Positions 15,814 through 24,062 of a stretch of DNA of 39,360 nucleotides are shown in pieces (position 1 is the stretch's first letter; every line of letters starts with the position of its first letter). The stretch comes from Candidatus Parcubacteria bacterium (lineage in GTDB: Bacteria > Patescibacteriota > Minisyncoccia > Phycocordibacterales > UBA918), in contig JAACPT010000005.1 of the NCBI GenBank assembly GCA_009995385.1, forward strand, positions 1-39,360, written 5' to 3'. A program made the position numbers and the translations under genes. The notes below the pieces were generated by a model that saw only the letters and a list, made by a program, of their open reading frames with translations, was not told the origin of the DNA and ran no database searches.

Positions 15814-18060
15814 ATGTACCTCAAGGAACTTACCATTAATGGGTTTAAATCCTTCGCTCGAAAAAGCGAATTAGAATTTTCTGCTCCCATCACCGCTATT
15901 GTCGGACCAAATGGTTCTGGGAAGAGTAACATCGCAGAATCATTTCGCTTTGTGCTGGGTGAGCAATCAGTAAAATCCCTGCGTGGAAAACGAGGAGAAG
16001 ATCTCATTTGGGGTGGTTCCGAAAAAGTGTCGCGTGGTAATCGCGCCAGCGTGGAAGTAGTGTTTGATAACAAAAGTCGTACCTTGGCACTCGATTTTGA
16101 TGAAGTGCGGATTGAACGCATTGTGCACCGTGACGGACAGAATGAGTATAAGTTAAATGATTCAGCGGTACGCCTCAAAGATATTCATGAACTCCTCGCT
16201 AATGCTAATATTGGTTCAACTGGGCATCATATTATCTCGCAGGGTGAAGCTGATCGAGTGTTGGCAGCTGGTCCAAAAGAGCGGAGAGAAATGATTGAAG
16301 ATGCACTCGGGCTCAAAATCTACCAACTTAAAAAACAGGAGACTGAGCATAAACTCGAAAAGACGCACGAAAATATTGCCCAGGTGGAGTCGCTGCGCCG
16401 GGAGGCTGCGCCACACTTGAAATATCTTAAGAAACTAGTGGAAAAGGCAGAACGTTCACTTTTAGTACAGAAAGAACTACGGAGCAAGTACGCTGAGTAT
16501 CTGAAGCGAGAAGATACGTACGTAGCGTTTCGTAGCGATACGCTCATCAAAGAACGCCTAGTGCCAGCCGAAAAGCTAGTCGCAGTGGAAGAGAGACTCA
16601 CGGTCGTCAATCAATTACTACAAAAAACATCAGACACTACTGCTGATGGTCATCTACCACAGGCAGAAGCAGTGCTAAAGACCAGAGAGCGAGAGCGGCA
16701 AGAAGCCGAACGGACACTGAGTCAGATTGAAGGACAAATCTCGTTTCTGAAACGTCGCCTCACCGCCGTATCCACGGCAAAGCCGACCGTTAATGCGGTG
16801 ATTTCGCGCGAGCAACTAAAAAAGCTGGTGGCAAGCATCGAAGTGACGGTGGAAAAGGCACTTAGTAACGGTGAGCAATCAGTGCTGGAACGAGCACTGT
16901 CTGACCTTCTCCATCTGTTGCGAACGTTTTTGCAGCGAGAAGTAGGTACAGTAGTAGCGCCAAACAAAGTTGATGTCTCTGAACTTGAGCAATTGCAAAA
17001 GAGTCTTGTTGCCATAGAGGCGCAAGTAACAAAAGCGCTTACCGAAGAACAGCAGGCGAGAGAACGAGTCAAAACCTTGCAGGCGGCACTCGTGGCAGAT
17101 TCTAAAAAAGACCGTGAGGTAGAGCGAGAAATGTTTACCCTCATTAACGAGCGGCGTGAACTCGAAAGTGTCATCCGTACTATCGACCGTGAGCTGACGG
17201 TATTGGAACGTGACCGAAATGATTTTAAGCAACAACTGCAAGAAGCAGTGGCGCTCTTGGGCCGAGGTGCTACTGAATACTATGCCTTCACCATTATCGA
17301 TGAGAACGGACAGAGTGTCAGTGATGCCATCATTGCCAACGAGGATCGTTCTATGCAACGTACCAGACAGTATGAACTTGAGAAACTAAAGATTCGGCTC
17401 GAAGAACTTGGTGTCGGTGCCACGGAAGAGTTGCTAAAGGAATACCATAACGCCGTAGAGCGTGATGAATTTTTAGCCCGGGAACTAGCCGACCTCTCAC
17501 AATCAGTGGCAAATCTCAAAGCGCTCACCGTCGAAATGCAGGAAAAACTGCAAGAACAATTTGCGATAGGAATTGAAAAGATCACCAAAGAATTCAACAC
17601 TTTTTTCATTCTCATGTTTGGTGGAGGTACTGCCTGTTTAGAGCAAGTAAAATTACGGACCAAAAATTCTGATGGACAAACCGAGGGAATAGAAGAGGTA
17701 TTAGAAGAAGGGGTCGATTTGCGGATTTCACTACCTAACAAGCGAGTAAAAGGACTGGAAATGCTCTCGGGCGGCGAACGGGCACTCACTTCAATTGCAC
17801 TCATTTTTGCGATGAGTCAAGTTAATCCACCACCGTTCATCATCCTTGATGAGACTGATGCTGCACTTGATGAGGCTAATAGTCGTCGCTACAGTGATAT
17901 GATTGAAGCTCTTGCCAAACGTTCACAGCTGGTCCTCATTACCCATAACCGTGAGACGATGAGTCGAGCGGGAATTATTTACGGTATCACCATGGGAAGT
18001 GATGGGGTCTCTAAAATTCTCTCGGTAAAATTCGATGAAGCGGCAGCGGTTGCCAAGTAA
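15814..18060 (+). CDS. smc: SMC-family ATPase, short and apparently hingeless
   Basis: The N-terminus is a typical SMC head: MYLKELTINGFKSFARKSEL and Walker A GPNGSGKSN (from residue 31). The C-terminus has the ABC signature LSGGERALTS (near 651) and Walker B FIILDETDAALDEAN (near 675-689), then the D-loop and H-loop region LVLITHNRETMSRA. Bacterial SMC has about 1150-1190 residues, but this protein has 748. The two coiled-coil arms (about 165-340 and 400-600) are short, and I find neither the Gly-rich SMC hinge nor a Rad50-type CxxC hook between them. It probably acts in chromosome organisation, but an RecN/SbcC-like repair role is possible. ATG 15814 is preferred over GTG 15802, which overlaps the pilin stop. 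Confidence 0.88.
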   Translation: MYLKELTINGFKSFARKSELEFSAPITAIVGPNGSGKSNIAESFRFVLGEQSVKSLRGKRGEDLIWGGSEKVSRGNRASVEVVFDNKSRTLALDFDEVRIERIVHRDGQNEYKLNDSAVRLKDIHELLANANIGSTGHHIISQGEADRVLAAGPKERREMIEDALGLKIYQLKKQETEHKLEKTHENIAQVESLRREAAPHLKYLKKLVEKAERSLLVQKELRSKYAEYLKREDTYVAFRSDTLIKERLVPAEKLVAVEERLTVVNQLLQKTSDTTADGHLPQAEAVLKTRERERQEAERTLSQIEGQISFLKRRLTAVSTAKPTVNAVISREQLKKLVASIEVTVEKALSNGEQSVLERALSDLLHLLRTFLQREVGTVVAPNKVDVSELEQLQKSLVAIEAQVTKALTEEQQARERVKTLQAALVADSKKDREVEREMFTLINERRELESVIRTIDRELTVLERDRNDFKQQLQEAVALLGRGATEYYAFTIIDENGQSVSDAIIANEDRSMQRTRQYELEKLKIRLEELGVGATEELLKEYHNAVERDEFLARELADLSQSVANLKALTVEMQEKLQEQFAIGIEKITKEFNTFFILMFGGGTACLEQVKLRTKNSDGQTEGIEEVLEEGVDLRISLPNKRVKGLEMLSGGERALTSIALIFAMSQVNPPPFIILDETDAALDEANSRRYSDMIEALAKRSQLVLITHNRETMSRAGIIYGITMGSDGVSKILSVKFDEAAAVAK

Positions 18061-18081
18061 CCTTGCTTTTTTGTTGAAATA

Positions 18082-18090
18082 TGTCATACT
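18082..18090 (+). promoter_or_regulatory. Possible promoter of the PEP-CTERM gene
   Basis: TTGCTT (18063-18068), 16 nt, then CATACT (18085-18090) preceded by TGT. If used, the hairpin at 18102-18119 lies inside the leader. Confidence 0.3.
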
Positions 18091-18101
18091 AAATAAGGTT
18101 G

Positions 18102-18130
18102 CTTCTTAATTCTAAGAAGTGTTTTTTATT
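18102..18130 (+). terminator. Probable SMC terminator
   Basis: CTTCTTA (18102-18108) pairs with TAAGAAG (18113-18119), loop ATTC, followed by TGTTTTTTATT. The stem is AT-rich and so weak. Confidence 0.55.
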
Positions 18131-18161
18131 GTCCGAGAGGACTTTTTGATGGAGGTGTACC

Positions 18162-18743
18162 TTGAATACTTTAAAGCAATGGCTATTGGCAACGGTAGCA
18201 GCGGTGGTGGTGTCAACAGCTTCGGCGACGGTCGTGATGACCGACGGTACATTGGTGGTCTATGACCCTAATGAAACGTATGTGGCAAGCGGGGTGCTCG
18301 GCCCGGCTCCAGCAGGGAGAATTTCTTCCTTCAGTATTGGTTGGACTTACGCAGACCCAAGCTACATCAATCAGATTACGGTGCAAGCACCAAGTGATTT
18401 GGTGGGTTACTTGTTGTTGGGTGTCTCTGCGGGCATCGACGGAAGTGGTCTTACATACGGCGGTGCGGCTCTGTTGGCTGGTGAAAGCGTATCGATTGCG
18501 ATGGGTGGATTTCCACAGGCGTCAATAAGCAAACCTGTAAGCCAGTGGTTCTCCATGGTCGCTCGCGATATGCCCACGCCAATTGCTTTTGGTCCTGGTG
18601 TCGGTGGCGGAAATGTTGTCGGTCTTCCAAACGATAATTTGGTCTCACCGGTGCCTGAGCCATCGATGGCCCTGTTGTTTGGGGCCGGACTTCTGGCAGT
18701 CGCCTCGGTAACCAAAAGACGCCGCCATAAGCTGTATGAGTAG
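18162..18743 (+). CDS. PEP-CTERM sorting-domain protein
   Basis: A 193-residue exported protein. It starts at a TTG, 4 nt after a strong Shine-Dalgarno site GGAGGTG (18151-18157), unlike its neighbours. The N-terminus is a signal peptide (MNTLKQWLLATVAAVV, cleavage after ASA). The C-terminus has the complete PEP-CTERM arrangement: VPEPS, a hydrophobic helix (MALLFGAGLLAVASV), then KRRRHK. In the families known, exosortase recognises this signal and releases the protein at the surface. The middle part is small-residue-rich and not recognised. Four 60-base rows counted by hand gave about 55% GC, against 35-47% in nearby rows, suggesting acquisition by transfer. It stands alone with its own terminator. 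No exosortase is in the window. Confidence 0.82.
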   Translation: MNTLKQWLLATVAAVVVSTASATVVMTDGTLVVYDPNETYVASGVLGPAPAGRISSFSIGWTYADPSYINQITVQAPSDLVGYLLLGVSAGIDGSGLTYGGAALLAGESVSIAMGGFPQASISKPVSQWFSMVARDMPTPIAFGPGVGGGNVVGLPNDNLVSPVPEPSMALLFGAGLLAVASVTKRRRHKLYE

Positions 18744-18756
18744 TGGCGGCGATAAG

Positions 18757-18804
18757 CGCGAAGGAATAATCCATTTTTGGATTAGCTCCCTCGCGCTTTT
18801 TTAT
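18757..18804 (+). terminator. Terminator after the PEP-CTERM gene
   Basis: AGCGCGA and AGGA pair with TCCCTCGCGCT across one mismatch, with an inner helix TAATCCA/TGGATTA, followed by a T run (about 18797-18802). Confidence 0.82.
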
Positions 18805-18863
18805 TTAGTTGTGTACCGACTTCTCCTCAGACTGTGTATGAGACGTCTGACACTGATTTATTT

Positions 18864-18872
18864 TGCTATGAT
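18864..18872 (+). promoter_or_regulatory. Extended -10 of the transglycosylase gene
   Basis: TGCTATGAT (TATGAT 18867-18872) ends 8 nt before the ATG at 18881; predicted leader about 2 nt. Confidence 0.6.
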
Positions 18873-18880
18873 GGGCATAT

Positions 18881-20245
18881 ATGGAAAAGGAATCAAAATT
18901 TAAAATTATTGGTGAAACTCCGTATGGTCCAATACTAGAGCGTGTACCCGACGCTACTACTGACACAGAGGGGGAGAAGAAAGTCTCTCCATCAGCTACC
19001 CCTTTGCCAGAAAAGATAAACACTAGTCGACGTAATTTTCTTGGTGTTGGTCTCGCTACTGCTGGTGCGGTCGTGGCATCATCGGTTGGAATAGGATTCG
19101 GTAAATTACGTGAAGACATAAAATCAATTGGAGCAACAGAAGATATCGAAGCTACCATGCCGATGAAGATCATACCTAAAGAATCTTCACGTGAGAAAGT
19201 TGAGGTTGTTGAACGAACATATAATAGTTTTGAAAAAGAGTTGATGGGGTACAAGGCATTTTTTGAACTAAAAAAGGATGAAGTCTTATTTGTTGATGAA
19301 AATAACGTACCGGTTGGTGGTCCAATCAAGATGCGTGATTTTGTCGATACAAAGTACCATAAGGATGGGCGAGTCGTGGCAGATAAATACCGTTTTTCTC
19401 CTGGCAAATGGAGTGATTCAGGAGTGTTAGAAGCGGGGATTGCGGGAGAGTGGATACAGTATGTTCGGGAACTCAGGCAGGCGGAGTACCCTAATCGTCC
19501 GATTGCTCGTTGTCTTCACGCGACAGGTGATTTTGCTGCCGCTGCAAATAACACTACCGAACCAGGACTCGCGGCGGCTATCGCTGGTGGCAAAATAAAA
19601 GGATATAAAGACTTGGTTGGATTTTATGCCAATAAACCAGTGGTGGGCGCTGAAGAGCTGACACGGGTAGAGTATGTGCAACAAGAGATGCAGTTTGCAC
19701 CAGCAGTCCCAGCTGTAGTGCAGACTGAATTGCGACAAATTATTCCGGGACTCTGTGCGCAAGAATCGAAGTTTAATAATGGGCTCACCAGTCCAGCCGG
19801 AGCACGTGGTATTTTTCAATTTATGCCTGAGACATGGGCACATTATGGTGGTCTACCGGAAGAAATAACCTCCCTTAAACGTCAAGTGGAGATTGCTGGT
19901 GCATTTTTTTCTGATTTGTATCAGCAGTTGCAAAGTCAGATTGGCAAAGTAGAATTATCTACCTTGCGGGCACATTTTTCAGATGAGGAATCGTTTGAGC
20001 GGGATTTATTGGTGCCACTGATGGTCAATTCATACAACGCTGGCGCTGCTAGAATCGGTGAAGGAGTTAAGCGATATTTAGCGACGACCAACGGAAGACA
20101 TCTGCCGAAAGGAAAAGATCTTTTTCTAGCCATCGTAGACTTTTCAAAACAATCAAAACATGGGCGGTATTTAGCGGCGTATGGACCTGATGCGCGTGCC
20201 TACGTACCAAAAATCTACGCCCAAGCAGCAGTGCTCCAAGCGTAG
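18881..20245 (+). CDS. Tat-exported lytic transglycosylase (SLT domain)
   Basis: A 454-residue protein that should cut the glycan strands of peptidoglycan. A cytoplasmic N-terminal stretch of about 47 residues is followed by a twin-arginine signal, SRRNFLGVG, and a hydrophobic segment (LATAGAVVASSVGIG), pointing to Tat export or membrane anchoring. The C-terminal SLT/goose-lysozyme-like domain shows the catalytic Glu in CAQESKFN, then SPAGARGIFQFMPETW and LMVNSYNAGAARI, the usual conserved blocks. The middle region (about 100-270) is not recognised. It could remodel the wall for pilus or secretion complexes. It is convergent with rnr, with only 20 nt between the stops and no clear hairpin there. 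Confidence 0.88.
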   Translation: MEKESKFKIIGETPYGPILERVPDATTDTEGEKKVSPSATPLPEKINTSRRNFLGVGLATAGAVVASSVGIGFGKLREDIKSIGATEDIEATMPMKIIPKESSREKVEVVERTYNSFEKELMGYKAFFELKKDEVLFVDENNVPVGGPIKMRDFVDTKYHKDGRVVADKYRFSPGKWSDSGVLEAGIAGEWIQYVRELRQAEYPNRPIARCLHATGDFAAAANNTTEPGLAAAIAGGKIKGYKDLVGFYANKPVVGAEELTRVEYVQQEMQFAPAVPAVVQTELRQIIPGLCAQESKFNNGLTSPAGARGIFQFMPETWAHYGGLPEEITSLKRQVEIAGAFFSDLYQQLQSQIGKVELSTLRAHFSDEESFERDLLVPLMVNSYNAGAARIGEGVKRYLATTNGRHLPKGKDLFLAIVDFSKQSKHGRYLAAYGPDARAYVPKIYAQAAVLQA

Positions 20246-20265
20246 ACATACTATTTTGGTGTTAT

Positions 20266-22227
20266 TTATTTGGGTGTGCTTTTTTCTTCAATCAGCTCAA
20301 AGTCGAGTTGCCGTTCTTCTTTATCAGCACGAGTGAGCTTTACTTTTACTGGGTCACCGAGGAGATAAACCTTGCCGGTGCGCTGTCCTTTGATGCGGTA
20401 CTTTTTTGCTTCATGCTCAAAGTAGTCACTTTTAATAGTTGCGAGGCGTACCATACCTTCAGCGAGAGAATCAACGTCCTGAACATAAATACCCCAGTCG
20501 GCGACCCCAGTAATGACGGCGTCGAAGATTGTTCCGATTCGATTCATCATGTATTCGGTCTGCTTGAACTTAATTGAGTCGCGTTCTGCTGAGACCGCCT
20601 CCATTTCGCGTAGAGAACATTGAATTGAGACTCGCTCAAATTTTGCCGTCTCTTTTTGACCGATGAGTGAACCATCAAGATGGCGGCGGAGCATTCGGTG
20701 CACCATCATGTCTGGGTACCGGCGAATGGGAGAAGTAAAGTGCGTGTAGTATTTGAATGCCAATCCAAAGTGACCAATATTTTTGGTTGAATAAATAGCT
20801 TTTGCCATAGAACGAATACTGGCGGTCTTGATGAGGTTTTCTTCTGGTGTTCCTTCAACTTCCTTCATCAATTTATTAATTGATTTAGCTTCTACAATGC
20901 CTTTATTTGTTTCAAATTCATATCCGAGGGCGTGGACAAAAGTGGCGAGTTCTTCTATTTTGTCTGGATTTGGTACATCGTGGATACGGTACACAAAGGC
21001 TAAATCACGATTGTTTTCTTTGGCGATAGTGTTGATATGGGTGGCTACTTCGCGGTTAGCGAGAAGCATGAAATCTTCAATCATGAGCATGGTCTCGGTG
21101 CGATTCTTTTTGTAGACCCGAATCGGTGCACCGCGTTCATCGAGTTCAAACTTTACTTCTGGTTGTTCAAAAGCGATGGCACCACTTTGGTATCGTCTCT
21201 TGCGGAGGAGGCGAGATAGGTCCATAAGCGTAGTGAGTTCAGAAAAAAATTCACCGGTTTGTTCATCGAGGACTTTCTGAGCATCTTCGTAGGAGAAACG
21301 TTTATCAGAATTGATTACTGTCTGCCCGTACCATGCTTTCGTGACAACGGCGTCTTTCGTCATTTCAAAAATTGCAGAAAAGGCTAATCGGTCTTCATTA
21401 GGGCGCAGGGAACAGAGGTCATTAGAAAGGACTTCTGGAAGCATGGGGATTACTCGATCAACAAGATAGACAGAGGTACCGCGTTCTTGTGCTTCGGTGT
21501 CGAGTGGCTCACCGTCGATGACGTAGTGTGATACGTCAGCAATGTGGACACCAACCTCGATATTTCCGTTGGGTAATGTCCGCACAGAGAGCGCATCGTC
21601 AAAATCCTTCGCATCAGCTGGATCGATGGTCATAGTAGGGACTCCTCGCACATCACGTCGCTTGGGGTCAGCGAGCGCGTCAGCGAATATCTTTTCTTTT
21701 GTCTCATACAATGTATGTGCTGCTTGCTGTACTGATTCTGGAAAATCTTTAGAGAAACCACCAGAGCGAATGATTGCTTGCATCTCAGTTTCGTGATCAC
21801 CAGCGCGACCGATGGTCTCAACAATTTTAGCAAGCGGATCAAGTGCGGGTTGTGACCAGGTAGTGATTTCGATGACTACTTTCATGCCAAGATCATTGGC
21901 CGTCGCTTCAGGAAGAAGAGGGCGGACGTGGATGCGTCGGTTATCGGGCTGGAGGAATTTGATAGTCTGGCCGTTTTCTTGGCGTTCTTTTACTACCCCA
22001 ATTAGTTCCCGGTGCGCTGATTTGATTACTCGTATAACGGTACCGTCTTGTCGTCGACCGAGGACTTTTTTCTTGAGGGCAACTTCGACTATGTCGCCAT
22101 CGAGCGCGAAGCCAAGGGCTTCGCGCTCGACTACGATATCTTCAGTAAAATCTGGATGGGCGACAAATCCAGTCCCTTTGCCACGAATCATAATGGCGCC
22201 TTCGTAAACTGTTTTAGTATCTGACAT
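20266..22227 (-). CDS. rnr: Ribonuclease R (RNase II/R family 3'-5' exoribonuclease)
   Basis: Degrades structured RNA from the 3' end in mRNA and rRNA turnover. The 653-residue protein (813 in E. coli) has a cold-shock-type domain (GKGTGFVAHP onward), a second OB fold, and the RNB catalytic domain with IDPADAKDFDDAL, holding Asp202, Asp208, Asp210 and Asp211. The C-terminal S1 domain (GTIFDAVITGVADWGIYVQ) is present, ending in a short tail. It lacks the extra N-terminal helical domain and the long basic tail of enterobacterial RNase R. A -10 like TACTAT (22242-22237) ends 9 nt before the ATG. It is divergent from the orphan gene at 22326. Confidence 0.96.
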   Translation of the reverse strand: MSDTKTVYEGAIMIRGKGTGFVAHPDFTEDIVVEREALGFALDGDIVEVALKKKVLGRRQDGTVIRVIKSAHRELIGVVKERQENGQTIKFLQPDNRRIHVRPLLPEATANDLGMKVVIEITTWSQPALDPLAKIVETIGRAGDHETEMQAIIRSGGFSKDFPESVQQAAHTLYETKEKIFADALADPKRRDVRGVPTMTIDPADAKDFDDALSVRTLPNGNIEVGVHIADVSHYVIDGEPLDTEAQERGTSVYLVDRVIPMLPEVLSNDLCSLRPNEDRLAFSAIFEMTKDAVVTKAWYGQTVINSDKRFSYEDAQKVLDEQTGEFFSELTTLMDLSRLLRKRRYQSGAIAFEQPEVKFELDERGAPIRVYKKNRTETMLMIEDFMLLANREVATHINTIAKENNRDLAFVYRIHDVPNPDKIEELATFVHALGYEFETNKGIVEAKSINKLMKEVEGTPEENLIKTASIRSMAKAIYSTKNIGHFGLAFKYYTHFTSPIRRYPDMMVHRMLRRHLDGSLIGQKETAKFERVSIQCSLREMEAVSAERDSIKFKQTEYMMNRIGTIFDAVITGVADWGIYVQDVDSLAEGMVRLATIKSDYFEHEAKKYRIKGQRTGKVYLLGDPVKVKLTRADKEERQLDFELIEEKSTPK

Positions 22228-22236
22228 GTGGCACTG

Positions 22237-22242
22237 ATAGTA
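22237..22242 (-). promoter_or_regulatory. -10 of rnr
   Basis: Minus-strand TACTAT, 9 nt before ATG 22227, in a TGTTACTAT context; predicted leader about 3 nt. Confidence 0.4.
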
Positions 22243-22253
22243 ACATGGAGCTC

Positions 22254-22281
22254 TTTACATTTCCATCTAGAGTGCTACAGT
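22254..22281 (+). promoter_or_regulatory. Promoter of the orphan gene
   Basis: TTTACA (22254-22259), 16-nt spacer, extended -10 TGCTACAGT (TACAGT at 22276-22281). It lies downstream of ATG 22245, so it argues against that upstream start. Confidence 0.55.
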
Positions 22282-22325
22282 CCTGCGGTCGTACCGGCGA
22301 ATCCGGTGTTCTTTTGGAGTTAAAA

Positions 22326-22799
22326 ATGTCACCTACCATAAAAACTTCTCGTGGGGAAGTAACTTTTTCTGATGTGTACCGTGAATATCGAAATGACTGG
22401 TCATGCTTGGTTATTTTAAAAGATGATTGTTTTGGACATTCGTTCAGCTTGTCTACTGGAGCGTGCAAGTATTACGACACGCTCTGGCCAGAAATAGTCG
22501 TGGTGTATGACAATGCGTTCTGTTCCGTGAGTGTGCCTGCTACCGAGTGTATGCGGTACACACAATCTTCACTCGATGGTGCACTCCTCGGGTACGTAGT
22601 GAAAGACGTTGTAAAAAATTTGCGCGATGAGCAAATAAGCTCTGAAATGCGAGATGGGGATACAGCATTTATTTACGGACAAAGACGTAAGAGTGGGTAT
22701 AAAGTTTTACAGCTTCAAAACCTGTATTTACCAAAGCCACAGGTCTCTGGTGAATGGGAATTGCTGGGTGCACTGCAAAAAAGGGGTACGAGTAGGTGA
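22326..22799 (+). CDS. Conserved-looking hypothetical protein
   Basis: A protein of 157 residues that I do not recognise. Start ATG 22326 is preferred over the in-frame ATG 22245: a GGAG Shine-Dalgarno site stands 6 nt upstream and a promoter (22254-22281) would start transcription between the two. No signal peptide or membrane segment is visible. It has four Cys in the first half (WSCLVI, DDCFGH, GACKYY, FCSVSV), one more in ECMRYT, a helical middle (LLGYVVKDVVKNLRDEQ) and a predicted beta segment near GYKVLQLQNLYLP. The composition suggests a soluble cytoplasmic protein. It has its own promoter and terminator, so it is a single-gene unit. Confidence 0.65.
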   Translation: MSPTIKTSRGEVTFSDVYREYRNDWSCLVILKDDCFGHSFSLSTGACKYYDTLWPEIVVVYDNAFCSVSVPATECMRYTQSSLDGALLGYVVKDVVKNLRDEQISSEMRDGDTAFIYGQRRKSGYKVLQLQNLYLPKPQVSGEWELLGALQKRGTSR

Positions 22800-22810
22800 T
22801 GGACTCCTTT

Positions 22811-22845
22811 AAAAGCCTTGTGTATAACATGAGGCTTTTTATTTT
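22811..22845 (+). terminator. Terminator of the orphan gene
   Basis: AAAAGCCT (22811-22818) pairs with AGGCTTTT (22832-22839), followed by TATTTT. Confidence 0.75.
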
Positions 22846-22866
22846 AAGCATTTGGTAATGTGCCTA

Positions 22867-22895
22867 TTGACCAAATAATTACTATCTGATACTCT
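22867..22895 (+). promoter_or_regulatory. Probable rpsP promoter and leader
   Basis: TTGACC (22867-22872), 17 nt, TGA-TACTCT (22890-22895). The leader would run about 88 nt to ATG 22990. It contains two related stretches, CCGAGTGAGCG (22909-22919) and CCGAGCGAGCG (about 22951-22961), and a CAGCG...CGCTG inverted repeat. Confidence 0.4.
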
Positions 22896-22989
22896 AGCGT
22901 CCACTACAGCCGAGTGAGCGAGGGTCAGCGTCAAATTTTTTTGAACAAGACCGAGCGAGCGCTGGGTGTATAAATTTCTCAAATTTTCT

Positions 22990-23418
22990 ATGTTAAAGAT
23001 GCGATTGCAACGAACTGGACGAAAAAATAACCCATCATACCGGGTGGTAGTTACTGATTCACGAAATGCCGTGTCACGTGGACGAAGCGTCGACTTGATT
23101 GGTTCATACGATCCAAAAATGGGACGTGTTCAAATCGATAAAGATAAAGCAACTCACTGGCTTAGTCATGGAGTGCAACCTTCAGACACTGTGTATAATA
23201 TGCTCATAGCACAAGGAATTGTTGAGGGGCGTAAGAAGAATGTCCTTCCAAAGAAGTCTCCAATCATTGATGAAGCAAAGATTAAAGCAGAGGCGGAAGC
23301 GAAAGCCGCCGAAGAAGCTGCTGCAAAAGCTGAAGCCGAGAAAGCCGCCGCTCTAGACGTAGCTGAAGAAGCAGTGGTGGAAGAAACTTCGGTTACAGAA
23401 GAACCAGTCGCTGCCTAA
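22990..23418 (+). CDS. rpsP: Ribosomal protein bS16 with Ala/Glu-rich tail
   Basis: A small-subunit ribosomal protein. MLKMRLQRTGRKNNPSYRVV and GRSVDLIGSYDP are the family signatures, so ATG 22990 is chosen over the upstream GTG at 22966. The core ends near residue 88; then a roughly 50-residue Ala/Glu/Lys-rich tail follows (KAEAEAKAAEEAAAKAEAEK, then an acidic end), giving 142 residues against about 80-90 usually. Similar low-complexity tails occur on bS16 of some bacteria. It heads the cluster rpsP-khpA-trmD, from which rimM and rplS, often found there, are missing. khpA has its own promoter. Confidence 0.95.
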   Translation: MLKMRLQRTGRKNNPSYRVVVTDSRNAVSRGRSVDLIGSYDPKMGRVQIDKDKATHWLSHGVQPSDTVYNMLIAQGIVEGRKKNVLPKKSPIIDEAKIKAEAEAKAAEEAAAKAEAEKAAALDVAEEAVVEETSVTEEPVAA

Positions 23419-23436
23419 ATTTTACCCACACGTGTA

Positions 23437-23465
23437 TTGACTCATATGAGACACTCTCGTATGAT
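23437..23465 (+). promoter_or_regulatory. khpA promoter
   Basis: TTGACT (23437-23442), 17-nt spacer, TATGAT (23460-23465). Predicted start near 23472, leader about 50 nt. Confidence 0.65.
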
Positions 23466-23522
23466 TTTAGAAGCACGTTACATTCAGTGACGCTTGCTTA
23501 CCAGTATAGACAAAAATGATGT

Positions 23523-23876
23523 ATGGATACCCACGAAGATAAGCAGTTTCTCGAGAATCTAGTAAAAGCACTTGTCGATCATCCTGAAGCGGTTACTATT
23601 AGCCGTACCGTTGATGAGATGGGTGTTCTCCTTACTTTGGATGTGCACGCGGAAGATATGGGAAAAATTATCGGCCGTTCCGGTAATACCGCCAAAGCTA
23701 TTCGCACCCTATTGCGTGTTGTTGGAATGAAGCATGACGCTCGAGTCAATCTCAAAATAAACGAACCAGAAGGTGGTCGTGGCATGAGTCGCGAAATGTC
23801 TGAAGCGATGAAAGAGGACAATTTGGCGGTTGAACCAAAGTCACTCGATCAGGCTATTGATGACCTCAAGATTTAA
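23523..23876 (+). CDS. khpA: KH-domain RNA-binding protein KhpA
   Basis: A small RNA-binding protein that in other bacteria pairs with KhpB/Jag and affects cell division and small-RNA function. The 117 residues contain a single KH domain: the GxxG loop is in GKIIGRSGNTAKAIRTLL, preceded by the beta strand TLDVHAEDM. The usual KhpA has about 75-80 residues; here about 35 more charged residues follow (GRGMSREMSEAMKEDN...). The place between rpsP and trmD is the standard one for this family. It has its own promoter and a strong terminator. Confidence 0.9.
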   Translation: MDTHEDKQFLENLVKALVDHPEAVTISRTVDEMGVLLTLDVHAEDMGKIIGRSGNTAKAIRTLLRVVGMKHDARVNLKINEPEGGRGMSREMSEAMKEDNLAVEPKSLDQAIDDLKI

Positions 23877-23936
23877 GCATAAAAAAGCGGGGGAACTGTT
23901 TTTTACGCCAACTCTCGACAGTTAAGAATTTACGAC

Positions 23937-23970
23937 AAGGCAGTCTTTATTGAGGACTGCCTTTTGTTTT
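23937..23970 (+). terminator. Terminator after khpA
   Basis: AAGGCAGTC (23937-23945) pairs with GACTGCCTT (23955-23963), loop of 9, followed by TTGTTTTT. Confidence 0.88.
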
Positions 23971-24047
23971 TAGCATTTGTTGGAAAATAATCGCATATTA
24001 CAGCGCATTCACTTTTTAATTACTGTTGAGCAGTAGTGATACTTTTA

Positions 24048-24056
24048 TGCTAGGAT
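24048..24056 (+). promoter_or_regulatory. Extended -10 of trmD, leaderless
   Basis: TGCTAGGAT ends 6 nt before ATG 24063; predicted transcription start is the start codon. Confidence 0.5.
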
Positions 24057-24062
24057 TTCTAC

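Noticed and set aside
22245-22325. Upstream ATG for the orphan gene
   Set aside because: A promoter lies within this segment, and the ATG at 22326 has a proper Shine-Dalgarno site.
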